DNA from: Nematopogon swammerdamellus
Lineage: Eukaryota; Arthropoda; Insecta; Lepidoptera; Adelidae
Assembly: GCA_946902875.1 (NCBI GenBank)
Contig: OX336342.1
Location: forward strand, 11,959,523-12,023,522
Direction: 5' to 3'
Length of the DNA: 64,000 nt
This document shows positions 46,311-57,909 of the stretch, piece by piece (within the stretch, counting starts at the first letter, position 1; the number at the start of each line of letters is the position of its first letter). A model generated the notes under the pieces. That model made no database searches. It worked only from the letters and a program-made list of their open reading frames with translations, and was not told where the DNA came from. The position numbers and the translations under genes were made by a program.

Positions 46311-46650
46311 CCGTGTGGGGCGAGTACATAAAAAGAAATAGTCTCACTGCATCTATCCCCGTGCATGTCGTAAAAGCCGACTAAGGATAAGGACGAGGTG
46401 CCGTGCCAAGGGCGACAGACTAGCCACCTCTCACATTGGCACGGTCCTTCCACCGAGTCATTCAGCAGGTAGGTCTTCGTGCCTTACTTGCTGCTTGATA
46501 GTTATCTTGTCCGAATACTTTGCGAAACGTGGTGGTGGGTGTGGTGCTGTAATTTAGTTCTTCTGATTGTTCTTCATGAGTTCTTGCAGCACAACGTCGA
46601 TTACTCTGCTTACTCCTATTGTCGGGATACAGAGTGCTGTGTGTATGTAT
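46311..46650 (+). repeat. SINE-like S2 copy
   Basis: ACCGTGTGGGGCGAGTAC head, GTGGTGGGTGTGGTGCTGTA body, GTGTATGTATG tail. Confidence 0.6.
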
Positions 46651-46720
46651 GTAAGTACTATTCTATGACGTATCCTACTAACTAATCCTATTACTTTAAG
46701 TGAGCTAAAGTTGTATACAT

Positions 46721-46723
<3 letters not shown>

Positions 46724-46761
<38 letters not shown>

Positions 46762-46865
46762 TGGTTTCTCGGAAACGGCTCTAACGATTTGGATGAATTT
46801 TAGTATATAGATAATGTTATTTTTTTTTAAGTTTATCTATATAGGTGTAGACGCCGAGCAAAGCT
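46724..46865 (+). repeat. (TA)n tract and hairpin-ended repeat
   Basis: A (TA)~17 tract at 46724-46757, then a repeat ending CCGAGCAAAGCTCGGTCGCC, whose CCGAGC/GCTCGG stem is typical of another lepidopteran repeat terminus. Confidence 0.6.
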
Positions 46866-46869
46866 CGGT

Positions 46870-47825
46870 CGCCCAGGTACATAAAATACGTCTAACTGAA
46901 ATCCAAATACGATATCTTATTAACGTAAAAAATAATTTCATAAATTGTGGCGGAGCTTTTTTGTTACGAAATAAAAATAAGATAAATATTGAAAATAATT
47001 CGTTAAGTGAGTAGATTATGAATTAAATGTGTAAAGGAGTAGCGAAACTTTTATTAAGAAAACAACAAGCATAAGTTACGAATAACAAGGTGTTTGTGTT
47101 GGAGTCCGAACTAATTTAATTAGAAACATAATACATAGTTTTCTTCGAACATCACGCAAGTTAAAGCTCTCGTATTATAGACAAGACGAGCGTAAATTAT
47201 TTTATTCTCATATTACTTATCTAATTTGTGAGCAGACGCGCAACACAAGTGAAAGTTTGCTCAGAAACTAGATATTTACATTTTAATTTACTCCCCCAAT
47301 AAACTGTTGTTTTATTAATATCAAGACTTGGACATACTTAATATACATAAAATAGTAAGCATTCGGTTTGAAGTAATTATGAATACAATGGTGAGATGAT
47401 GATACTGATGGTTTAATATCTTATAGCTGGAACGCATTACCTAATTAAGGTAAGTAGGTAGATAAGTAATGCTAATGAATGAAGCTTCTATAACGTGGTA
47501 ATGAACGATCCTAACTGCCAGTAAGTAGTTGACAAGCCCGCGCTGAGGTGGATTGGCCAGTTTCATCGGTGATTTATGTCTAAATTATTTTTTTTATTAT
47601 AAGAGAGAAATAATAACATTATTTGTTTATGTAAATGTTCAGAAAAAAAAAAAACATTTAAAGTGGAAAAATCTGTTGTGGCTTCTGTAACTTCGAAGGA
47701 ATTTATGAATTTCGTAACTTCCTTCAGCTAATATTGTGGTAAATTGTGTTAAGTTTTTGAACTTCTTCCAATGAATTATTCATCAGGTAGATGAAATTGT
47801 AACGTTTGCATATTTTCGTCCACAG
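46870..47825. other. No gene seen upstream of the signal-peptide exon
   Basis: AT-rich; presumably intron or upstream DNA of the gene with its acceptor at 47825. Confidence 0.35.
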
Positions 47826-48024
47826 GTGGAGTTCGAAAAGCCCTTTCGGATAGAGCACCAGTTGAAATGAAATAAATCAAGTTAATGGAAGCCTCGTCGA
47901 TGTAAGAACCAATCGTAGTGAAGTGAAAGCACAGTGAAGTGAAACAGAGTGAAGTGATGAGGGCAAACATGAGTGGTGCAGCCAACGTTCCGTTTCTAAC
48001 GTAGCTATCTCGGATCACAGGAAG
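47826..48024 (+). other. Probable 5'UTR exon part with upstream ORFs
   Basis: Follows the acceptor TTTTCGTCCACAG at 47825 and leads without interruption into the ATG at 48025. It contains several upstream ATGs with short ORFs, one of 15 codons starting at about 47957, and a repeated GTGAAGTGAA motif (47918-47960). Multiple uORFs would be expected to reduce translation of the main frame. Confidence 0.45.
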
Positions 48025-48082
48025 ATGGATATGGGAGCGCTGCTGTGGATCCTGCTTTTGACATGTGGATGTGCGGGCTTCG
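48025..48082 (+). CDS. First coding exon of a secreted or membrane protein (signal peptide)
   Basis: ATG then MDMGALLWILLLTCGCAGF, with a hydrophobic core (ALLWILLLTCGCAG) typical of a cleavable signal peptide. It ends in phase 1 at G|GTACGT, an excellent donor. The protein is therefore predicted to enter the secretory pathway. Nothing downstream to 64 kb could be recognised as its second exon, so family and function are unknown. Intron 1 would begin at 48083 and would contain the 2520 bp element at 48526-51045 and probably the whole Helitron region. Confidence 0.6.
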
Positions 48083-48951
48083 GTACGTACCTACTATTTT
48101 ATTCTATGTTCAATATGTTCTTTATCCGTATTTGAATAATTTTGTAGACAACTGTCATAACGAAAATTATTCATGTAATTAAGTAGGCCGTTCAGATAAA
48201 TTATTATTATGGATGCAGGGAAACTCACTTCAGAGTTATTCCGGGCGGATAATAAGCGACCGACAGAAGGGTTTAGTCAGCAATTAGGAAAATTCGACAG
48301 TGAAAGGTTGGCGAACTTCTGCACGATGAGCGAAAACCGAATAGGGATAAAGGAACTGCGTAATAATAAATCATAGGCCGCATAAAAGAAAATTCTTGTT
48401 ACTCTTTTTTATGGCGTTAATATTTTTATCTAAAAACATTCCCTTCGTACATGTTTTATTTAAATAAAAAATATAGAGCACAATGAGTTTGTAAATATAT
48501 AGAATAGATTGAAAAGTTTGTTTGAGGGTCGTTCCGCCATTTCGTTCAAATTTGCATGTTTCGGCGGAATTTTTATTTTTTTATTTTCTGAAATATATTT
48601 ATATATATATGAGTTCCTGTACTTATTAGATGTAGTAACATAAGAGAGGCACCTATGTACAACTTTTAGTTTTGGAGAAAATTGATGGAAGGTAATGAAG
48701 GTGTGGATGGTAATGAAAAACACCTGGATGGTAATTTATGCGGTTGGATGGTAATGAAGCATGCTAGTATGTCTTAATGAAATTTGCGTTATTATATTAT
48801 TATTATTGTGATAATGATAAAGATATAATTATTTAGCTGATGGTAGTAATAATGTTAACGATTATCAAAAGTTCGACACTATTAACATCAAAATTTTAGC
48901 TAAGTAATTTATAATTCATAGTGTAAAAAGTTTTAACTGAAATAACAAATC

Positions 48952-49131
48952 CCCTTTCCACCTTCGCACCACGCGCACTGGGCAGGGATTGCATCCCTAC
49001 ACGCTGGACTTACCGCGGATTCGTACCAATCGATGCTGCAGATCATTCCTCTACAGAACCGGTAAACTCTGGAACGCTCTCCCTGCCCATATATTTCCCC
49101 CCAAGTACAGTCTCGGGTCCTTCAAGAGGGT
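48952..49131 (+). pseudogene. LINE 3' fragment inside the 2520 bp element
   Basis: HPYTLDLPR...TGKLWNALPAHIFPPKYSLGSFKR, the same family as 102-790, truncated at both ends. Confidence 0.75.
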
Positions 49132-49164
49132 TCCGGTTCCTTCATTACAACCAGCAACAAAACA

Positions 49165-49385
49165 AAAATACATTGTAAAAAACTTTTTAACAAAAAATTC
49201 AACCGGCAAAAAACTGAAAAACGAAAAATATAATTTCGGCGGGTAATAAACCCTTTTAGTCTTAATGGCTACGCAAGTGACTAATTTTGAGACTGTTAGT
49301 AAGACTAGGAAGGTTTATTACCCGCCAAAATTGGATTTTTCGCTTTTCAGTTTTTCGTCGGTAAAATTTTTTGTTAAAGCTTTTA
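49165..49385. repeat. Inverted repeat
   Basis: AAACTGAAAAACGAAAAAT...GGCGGGTAATAAACC pairs with GGTTTATTACCCGCC...TTTTTCGCTTTTCAGTTTTT; arms about 85 bp. Confidence 0.65.
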
Positions 49386-49675
49386 TTTATTTTTTTTTTT
49401 CAAATAAAAATGGGACTAACTTTGACGTATACCCTATCCAATAAAAAAATTATTGGTCATATACATATAAAAAAATATATGAGCTTCGAATTGAGAACCT
49501 ACTACTTTTTGCTTTCGTCAGTTAATAAGAGAAGAAGAAAAAAATAGGACTGGCCACAACCTATGCTGAATCTAGTGAATATTTCACTAGACTCGGCGCT
49601 GTATTGAAGTCCAACCGTTGCTACGCAATTAAAATACAGTAACTTAGTGAACACACACACTATGCACTGAGTGGA

Positions 49676-49815
49676 AACAACTATACTCTAACATATCACT
49701 GAATTGAACCGGCTACACTTAACTGGTCAAAAACATGAACAATTTTTATAGCATTTCGACCGAACTTCAGTCAGTGCGTTGGTGCCGACCCGGTCGGGTT
49801 AAACCCCGTACTCCA
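49676..49815 (-). repeat. Degenerate SINE S1 fragment
   Basis: GGCTACACTTAACTGG...CGGTCGGGTTAAACCCCGTA, reverse orientation, strongly diverged. Confidence 0.4.
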
Positions 49816-49911
49816 GTATACGTTATGTAGATACTTTACGTGCCAAATAGAATTAAAAGTCCAGTTTCATTGGATTTTTATTATTTATGTACTACACTAT
49901 GTGCACACAAT

Positions 49912-50218
49912 TTTTTTTGTGAACACTGACATGTTTACATCACCTACAACATCCGTGATGTCAGCCCATAACACCTTGGTGAACTAGGTGCCCTGATGGT
50001 ACTTTCCTTTCATCGTGTCGGCTACACTGAACTCGAGTGAAAACACGAAATATTTTGCTTTATTTAAAGCCCGACATATGGCGCCAAGCCATCCATAAGG
50101 TGTCCAACGATGACCATGGACATTCGGACGTTTACATAGCCGTTTGGACCAACGTTTCATTCAGTGCTGCGGTGGTACCAACACGAGCGGGATATAACCT
50201 ACCACCCAGTTAGGTAGG
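49912..50218 (-). repeat. SINE S1 split by a LINE 3' fragment
   Basis: Reverse-complement S1 from the A-tail (TTTTTTTTGTGAACACTGAC) to GTGTCGGCTACACTGAACTC, resumed at GTTTACATAGCCGTTTGG. The 50062-50125 insert matches the 3' end of the LINE at 102-790. Confidence 0.65.
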
Positions 50219-51082
50219 AGGGAAGGAAAATCAAGTAAACATTTCATTACCATCCGAACCCCTTCATTACCGTCCGGCAAACATTTTGAGGGTAAAGGAG
50301 GGTAATGAAAAGGAGGGTAATGAAATTTTGATGTATTTCTTCAATTGCTCCCTTATTACTGATATTACAAATTTATTATATTAATTAACGAATATTCTGA
50401 CTAAAATCTGATTCATTAAGATTTAAATGAAATTTTTATATCGTGTACTTATGTTAAAAAAAGCCGGAAGGTAATGATGCCTGGACGGTGACAAAGTAGT
50501 TGATGAGCACGAAGATCGTGAGTATTTTCTTCCCCAGCGATGCTCGTCCTCTCCTGTCTAGATCCAGGGACACAATGAGGGGCGTTCGACGTGCGGAGCG
50601 TAGAGCGAAGGCTAAAGTCGGGTCACACTCTGTCTAATTTGTAATACCACTTCTGCGGAAGGTAATGACGTTTTTCCACGGACAAAAATGAAATATTAAT
50701 TCTTGTTATGATATAATGGCTCTAAAAATAAATGAATCCCAAAGAAACATGCGTTATTAGTTACACTATAGGTGGGTTTATTAATATACTCATTTTACTT
50801 GAAGAAACTAAAAAAAATAATTATACTAAATACTAATCCTTCGTTTGGAAGAGGATAGGAATGAGAATTTTGAAGGTTTTTATTTTTTTTTATTTAATTG
50901 AATGGACAAATGTCTGATTCGTTAAATACTATTTTTCCCTTTCATCTGAACCTATATATTTCAATAAAATTATTTTAAAAAACATACATTTTCACACGAT
51001 TTTATTGCGCGGGAATGCAATTTGAACGAAATGGCGGAACGACCCTTGAACGTTTGCCACCTTGGTAAAATTTATTAAAAAC

Positions 51083-52502
51083 TAGCTTTTGCCCGCGGCT
51101 TCGCTCGCGTGAAATTCGTATTTCAAAGGAAGAAAGTAAGTAACTAAGGGCGAGCTGGGTTCAGGTAAACGATAAACCGTCTCGAAGAAAGTGAGTAACT
51201 TTTTGAGGCCGAAGGCGAAGTTGCGTTCAGGAAGACGATAAACTATCTCGAAGACAGTAAGTAACTATGGGCGCGGCCGAAGGCCGAGCTGCGTTCAGGA
51301 TGAGGGTAAACTTTTCGAAGAAAGTAAGTAACAGAGGGCGAGGCTGATGGCCGAGCTGCGTTCAGGAAAACGATAAACCTTCTCGAAGACAGTAAGTAAC
51401 TATGGGCGAGGCCGAAGGCCGAGCTGCGTTCAGAAAGAGGATAACCTTTTCGAAGAAAGTAAGTAACAGAGGGCGAGGCCGAAGGCCGAGCTGCTTTCAG
51501 GAAGACGATAAACCTTTTCGAAGACAGTAAGTAACTATGGGCGAGGCCAAAGGCCGAGCTGCGTTCAGCATGAGGGTAAACTTTTCGAAGAAAGTAAGTA
51601 ACAGAGGGCGAGGCCGAAGGCCGAGCTGCGTTCAGGAAAACGATAAACCTTCTCGAAGACAGTAAGTAACTATGGGCGAGGCCGAAGGCCGAGCTTCATT
51701 CAGGAAGAGGATGACCTTTTCGAAGAAAGTAAGTAACAGAGGGCGAGGCCGAAGGTCGAGCTGCGTTCAGGAAGACGATAAATTCTCGAAGACAGTAAGT
51801 AACTATGGGCAAGGCCGAAGGCCGAGATGTGTTCAGGAAGAGGATAAACCTTTTCGAAGAAAGTAAGTAACAAAGAAGTTACTTTCTGAACGCTGCTCGG
51901 CCTTCGGCCTCGCCCATAGTTACTTACTGTCTTCGAAAAGGTTTATCGTCTTCCTGAACGCAGCTCGGCCTTCGGCCTCGCCCTCTGTTACTTACTTTCT
52001 TAGAAAAGGTTATCCTCTTCCTGAACGCAGCTCGGCATTCGGCCTCGCCCATAGTTTCTTACTGGTCGAGAAGGTTCAGTTTTCCTGAACGCAGCTCGGT
52101 CTTCGGCCTCGCCCTCTGTTACTTACTTTCTTCGAAAAGTTTACTCTCATCCTGAACGAAGCTCGGCCTTCGGCCTCGCCCATAGTTACTTACTTTCTTC
52201 GAAAAGGTTATCCTCTTCCTGAACGCAGCTCGGCCTTCGGCCTCGCCCTTTGTTACTTACTTTCTTAAAGATGGTTTATCCTCTTCCTGAACGCAGCTCG
52301 GGCTTCGGCCTCGCCCATAGTTACTTACTGTCTTCGAGAAGGTTTATTGTCTTCCTGAACGCAACTCCGAATTCGGCCTCAAAAAGTTACTCACTTTCTT
52401 CGAGACGGCTTATCGTTTACCTGAACCCAGCTCGCCCTTAGTTACTTACTTTCTTCCTTTAAAATACGAATTTCACGTGAGCGAAGCCGCGGGCAAAAGC
52501 TC
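51083..52502. mobile_element. Palindrome of convergent minisatellite arrays with two outward Helitron 3' ends
   Basis: Left edge is the reverse complement of a Helitron 3' end (CTAG at 51083-51086, then TTTTGCCCGCGGCTTCGC); right edge is the same in plus orientation (GAGCGAAGCCGCGGGCAAAA, CTAG mutated to CTCG). Between them, ~60 bp units (GGGCGAGGCCGAAGGCCGAGCTGCG) run forward at 51140-51870 and reversed at 51880-52440, meeting near 51875. No 5'-TC end is present, so a 3'-to-3' arrangement. Open frames here are repeats. Confidence 0.7.
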
Positions 52503-52915
52503 GTCTTTAAGAAAGTAAGTGACAAAGGGCGAGGCCGAAGGCCGAGCAACGTTTAGGAAGAGAATAACCTTTTCGAAGAATGTAAGTAACAGAGGGCGAG
52601 TCCAAAGGCCGAGCTGTGTTCAGGAAGACCATAAATCTTCTCGAAGAAAGTAACTTCTTTGTTAGTTACTTTCATCAAAAAGGTTTATCCTCTTCCTGAA
52701 CACATCTCGGCCTTCGGCCTCGCCCATAGTTACTTGCTGTCTTCGAGAATTTATCGTCTTCCTAAACGCAGCTCGGCCTTCGGCCTCGCCCTTTGTTACT
52801 TGCTTTCTTCGAGGTTTATGGTCTTCCTGAACGCAGCTCGGCCTTCGGCCTCGCCCTTTGTTACTTACTTTCTTCGAGAAGGTTTATAGTCTTCCCGAAC
52901 GCAGCGGCATCATTA
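52503..52915. repeat. Second convergent minisatellite array
   Basis: Two forward units (52510-52640) and four reversed units (52655-52905) meet at AACTTCTTTGTTAGTTAC. Same unit as the adjacent palindrome. Confidence 0.75.
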
Positions 52916-53084
52916 AAATTTTTTTTTTAGATCATTACTTTATGTCCTCTAGAGGGCGCCATATCCTATAGCCTATAGACGTTGGATGCGTCTTGACAAC
53001 CAGCGGACGGTCAAGACGCATCCAACGATACCTCGTTTGTCAAATTATTATAAGTAGTTTCGAAGTTATGAGAGAACAGATGAA

Positions 53085-53105
53085 CATACATACATACATA
53101 CATAC
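53085..53105. repeat. (ATAC)n microsatellite
   Basis: Five units; another short ACAT run is at about 53653-53672. Confidence 0.8.
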
Positions 53106-53394
53106 CGGTCAAAAACATAACTCTCCTTTTCGCTTCGCCGTAGTCGGGTAAAAATAAGAATCTTTTCGCTAATATTCCGCGCATACTACACTACGTACCT
53201 ACAATATAATAAACAAAACATACGATCAATTAACTTAAATCAAATAGGAACTTCAGTTAAGTAAATATCCGCTAACATCGACTCGCAACAACACTTTTGC
53301 ACCTAAAATTAATCAAATAGATACCTAACGAAGTTAACCTACATAATATTATGAATCGAATTAAATAAGAAACTCTGCCGAGACAAATGCATAC

Positions 53395-53500
53395 ACACAC
53401 CGCGCTCCACCAGACCGCCCCCCGCGCCTCCTCCGCCGCGCTGCCAGTCTCCGCGAGCGAGACGCGCTACTAACTCCCCCCGCGCCGCACCGCCCTTTAT
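53395..53500. other. GC-rich patch
   Basis: CCGCCCCCCGCGCCTCCTCC and GAGCGAGACGCGC; compositional frames only. Confidence 0.35.
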
Positions 53501-54217
53501 TTCGGCGCTTGGAACAATTCGATTTGTATGGGAGCCACATCTTAGCGTAGCCGGAAGTGAATTTTAGTAAGCCTATCCTGTGTCCCGTATAGTAAAATGG
53601 GCTTGTACTAAGTTTCATCAAATTCGGATGATGGCTTTAAGAGTTATGGAGGAACATACATACATACATACAGAAAAGATTTCTAAAAATCGTCAATTTA
53701 GCTTTAGTATCATATACATAGAGGCTACAAACTCAATATTTCCTAAAACAAAGTAACTTACTCCATGACCATCCCTTACAGATTTATTATTAGTATTGAT
53801 GATTGATGATATGTAGAGCATTCAAATCAACTGCCTACCAAAATAAATGATGCAGAGTCTGTAAGCGGAGAAATATATTGACATTTTCGCTGTGTCAAGC
53901 TAGATAATTGTTGAGTAAATACGTCAGTGAATATAATAGCTAAGAAATATCCATTATCCTCTCCCTAACAACCTACACGATTGTACTTCATCAAAGCGTT
54001 GGCTGAAGGATCTGGCAATGTAGATGACGTGATTCATCTTCAATGCCTGAATTTGCGCATTCAATTACGTACAACTGCTGTACACATACCGCGATGTGGA
54101 CCTCCTCGCATAAGATCTATTGAATTACTTTAAATGTTACCTATCATCTTTTGGATGATTTTATTGACTTAAAATGCCGTTTTTAAAATTCGCATGTTTA
54201 TACACCCCAATTTCACT

Positions 54218-54695
54218 AATATTATAAACGCGAAAGTATGGATGTTTGTTTGTTCCTTTGTTCCACTTTCACGCCTGCTGAACGGATTTGGATGAAATTT
54301 GGTAGGTAGATTTTTTTTAATATTTTTTATGGAAACTGACACGGTTGGCTACATCACCTACAACATCCATGTCGGCCCATAACACCGGGTGAGCTGGGTG
54401 CCATGTCAGTGCTTCTCTTCATTTCACATCATTAGATGGATCAAGCACTGAATTAACATAATGCATTTCTATTCCGGAAAAATGCATGGTTCCTGTAGAA
54501 TAACTATTATTGAATATAAATTATTTAACTGTAATTATTGTACCGTATGCGACCGGTCCTTAAAAATAATCCTCTCCCTCCCCCTCTCTCCCTGACGAGA
54601 GAGAGGGATGGAGGGAGAGAAAGAGAGGGAGAGAGAGCTAATAATTCCTATATATGATGTTTTGGGTAACTCTGTAAGGTCATGTATAATAATTA

Positions 54696-54726
<31 letters not shown>

Positions 54727-54792
54727 CATAGACGCGATCGTTTATTATCATATTTGCCCGAGTCTACCGCGAGCGAGGCTGCGGGCAAAATC
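54218..54792 (+). mobile_element. Helitron-like remnant with a SINE inside
   Basis: 5' part CACTAATATTATAAACGCGA and GGATTTGGATGAAATTTGG, 3' part CCGCGAGCGAGGCTGCGGGC. A minus-strand S1 fragment is inserted at 54311-54425. A polypurine/polypyrimidine foldback (54577-54635) and (AAAT)n at 54694-54725 also lie within. Confidence 0.5.
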
Positions 54793-55369
54793 TACTTTAT
54801 TATTATAATTTATAAGTGAACATTTCTCCACCACATTCTTCACTATACTACCGCGAAGTATTTTGTAATACGGGTACGTATCATATTGCACCTGTTGTTG
54901 TAACGTGAAATTGAGTTTGTAACCTCTTTACATTATCTCAGCGATAGTCTTATGAAATTAACAAACCTGTAGGTATAATATGGTTTGCATGTTGTTTCTA
55001 TAATATTATGTGAGTTCAGTGCTATAGTAGTTTTACTATAGTAGTTTTACAGTGGCTATGAAATAAATGAGCTGTTAAACGTTTCAGAAGGGCATTCGCT
55101 CGCTTTGCGTGTAGTTCTGACAAAATGATGTCCAGTAAGATCGGGAATGTGGTAAGGCTCTCCAGGCAGGTTCGTCTACTTTGAGTAGCGGCGGTACTGG
55201 CGCGACGATGACGGGCCGGTGTTGGCAGACAAGCCGGTGTGTGTAAATCGCTTTCACTTTGCGCGGTCTCTCCTCTAGCCATCTCGCAGCGCAGCGGTCA
55301 ACGTCCGGCTGTGAGCGAGTCTCGCGTGTCGGACGTTTCTCTTCCCGCAATTACGACAGCCAACCACCG

Positions 55370-55446
55370 CCAAGCTGCAGCTGCCACCGCCAAGCCGCCA
55401 CCGCCAAGACGCCACCGCCCAGCCGCCACCGCCAAGCCGCCACCCC
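55370..55446. repeat. GCCACCGCCAAGCC minisatellite
   Basis: Tandem CCGCCACCGCCAAGC-type 9-15 bp units in a GC-rich block just left of Helitron copy A; makes Pro/Ala-rich frames. Confidence 0.7.
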
Positions 55447-55493
55447 GTCCACGTCGTTGGTGTTACAATCTTTTGACACGTGTTTATTGTTTA

Positions 55494-57909
55494 CTAGCTG
55501 AGCCCGCGGCTCCGCTCGCGTGAAATTCGTATTCCAAAGAAGAATGTAAGTAACTAAGGGTGAGGCCGAAGGCCGAGCTGCGTTCAGCTAATCGATAAAC
55601 CTTCTTGAAGAAAGTAACTAACTAAGGGCGAGGCCGAAGGCCGAGCTGCTTCCAGGTAAACGATAAACCTTTCTCAAATAAAGGAAGTAAGTAAGGGCGA
55701 GGCCGAAGGCCGAGCTGCGTTCAGGAAGACGTTAAACCTTCTGGAAGACAGGAAGGAACTAAGTGCGAGGCCGAAGGCCGAGCTGCGTTCAGGTAAACCA
55801 AAAACCCTCTTCCGCCTTCGGGCCTCGCCCTTAAAGACTTCCTTTCTTCGATAGAATATAATATCGTTTACTCAATCTATTTATTTCATAAAAATAAAAA
55901 AGTAATATTAATAACTAAAGAATTAAACCTACCTAACAAACATTAAAATAACTATCAAAACGGGCATTTTCAAATGTTCTTAGAGCACTTGCGGCATTAC
56001 CCCGCTGGATGGCAAGGCTTACCCTTTAAATGAAGTACATAAGCCCTTGATGGCGGGACACCAGTTGCGTCAACCAGCTCAAGCCTCTTTTGGCTTCACT
56101 GCTCCACGGACCGAGGGTTTCAACCGCAAACGCAACAAATTCGAAATCTTGAATTATATTTCTATATTTGCTGCGTTTGAGGCAGCCCAGTACCCAGCCT
56201 CGGCCGCGCCAGCCGCTCTTGAAGATGTCCTAACGTGACTTGGAGCCAATGTGAGAACAAAAGTGGCGTCCCACATCAAATAACTACCCTTAGTCCATGG
56301 CACTAAGGTTTTTTTTTTTTTTTATGGAAACTGACACGGTTGGCTACATCACCTACAACACCCGTGATGTCAGCCCATAACACCGGGTGAACTTGGTGCC
56401 ACGTCAAGGTGATAGCATCGGGCCTCTTGCCATCCAGCCGGGAATAACCGCGAGGTTCTAGGATGCACGGTATATTTGCCGTTAGAAGCTTTGACTTTAT
56501 AATAAAATTTAAATTAAATTAACTCAATCTTAATATTAATTAACTTTATTCGAGATGGTTTAGCTTCTTCCTGAACGCAGCTCGGCCTTCGGCCTCGCCC
56601 TTAGTTACTTGCTTTCTTCGAGATGGTTTATCATTTGCCAGAACGTAGCTCGGCCTTCGGCCTCGCCTTAGTTGCTTACTTTCTTCAAGATGGTTTAGCT
56701 TCTTCCTGAACGCAGCTCGGCCTTCGGCCTCGCCCTTAGTTACTTGCTTTCTTCGAGATGGTTTTTCAATTATCCGAACGTAGCTCGGCCTTCGGCCTCA
56801 TCTTAGTTACTTACTTTCTTCAAGATGGTTTAGCTTCTTCCTGAACGCAGCTCGGCCTGCGGCCTCTCCCATAGTTACTTACTTTCTTCGAGAAGGTTTA
56901 TGGTCTTCCAGAATAGAGCTCGGCCTTCGGCCTCGCCCTTAGTTACTTACTTTCTTCAAGAATGTTTTTCTTCTTCCTGAACTCAGCTCCGCCTTCCGCC
57001 TCGCCCTTAGTTACTTTCATCGAGAAAGAATATCGTTTACGTGAGCGCAGATCCGCCTTCGGGCCCGCCTTTAGTTACTTACTTTCTTTTTTTAAATACG
57101 AATTTCACGCGAGCGAAGCCGCGGGCAACAGATATATAAATTTTATTGCACCAATGACAGCGACATAACTTCGATTTTCAATTATTATTTTTATTTATCA
57201 AACAATTTGTCACCGGCCAGCTCACGTCGAGATGACAGTTCTCCGTTGTCAACATGACATTTAAAACCTTTACTTTGGATTACGTGATTTTTATTATATT
57301 TTTTAATTATTATGTTCATCCGGGATATACACTGTCACTATAAAAAGTTTCGTCAAATTCCGTTCAGTGGTTTTTGCGAGATGCGCGTACAAAGTACAAA
57401 TAGACATTTTTGCATTTACGATTTTATGATATGTATAGAAAGAATAGATATGTATAGACTATTGTGCTCAAGTTATAAAAAAGAAGAACTGTCATTTTCG
57501 TTGTATCTACTTATTTTTAAATTTCGAATGAATATTTTATTCAAATTGTATTTGCTGCCAGTTCTCAAGATATAATTATGTACTTTGGACTACGTGATTT
57601 TAAACGCGCAATAATGTTTATAATTGTTAATTTTTTTTTATTTTTGTTATTATTTTTTTACGTATTATGTTAACCCGGCATATAAACTGCCACTATACAA
57701 AGTTTCGTCTAATTCCGTTCAGTGGTTTTTGCGTGATGCGCGTACAGACAAACAAACAAACAAACAAACAAACAAACAAACAAACAAAAATTTTTAAAAC
57801 TGTTCTAACATGTTCAGTATCTCATTTTAAGCCACCCAGGTTAGTTTTTTTCCGAATAAATTCAATGTACAGACTTTCTTACCTCTACGATTTTATTATA
57901 TGTATAGAT
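55494..57909 (-). mobile_element. Non-autonomous Helitron, copy A
   Basis: Minus strand TCTATACATATAATAAAAT ... GCTCAGCTAG with A^T flanks. Same internal order as copy 1: reverse minisatellite arm 55550-55830, endonuclease-like frame 55977-56500 (broken by a rearranged stretch near 56185 and by a SINE), minisatellite arm 56545-57090, inverted 3'-end copy near 57100, tail with (CAAA)n at 57747-57790. Confidence 0.7.
56309..56405 (-). repeat. SINE S1 fragment with target duplication AAGG
   Basis: Copy 1 has the uninterrupted sequence CACTAAGGTGATAGC. Here the S1 3' part sits between two AAGG copies (56305-56308 and 56406-56409), an empty-site comparison that defines the insertion exactly. Confidence 0.85.

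Larger units (their letters stand above)
48526..51045. mobile_element. 2520 bp DNA transposon with perfect TIRs and a TTGA target duplication
   Basis: Both ends begin GGGTCGTTCCGCCATTTCG...; the inverted repeat is perfect for 27 bp. TTGA flanks it at 48522-48525 and 51046-51049. Inside are repeated GGTAATGA motifs near both ends (48660-48770, and 50250-50480 partly reversed) and three secondary insertions. No transposase frame is visible, so it is non-autonomous. A 4 bp duplication fits groups such as Sola, Chapaev or piggyBac-like elements, but TTGA and these ends do not settle which. Confidence 0.8.

Noticed and set aside
51120..52460. CRISPR-like regular repeats
   Set aside because: Eukaryotic DNA; units are contiguous with no unique spacers and run in two orientations.
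51672..52889. Several 60-76 codon ORFs
   Set aside because: Translations of the ~60 bp minisatellite; the same applies to 56962-57168 and 61367-61573.
55022..55523. Pro/Ala-rich ORFs on both strands
   Set aside because: Driven by a GCCACCGCCAAG minisatellite and GC composition.
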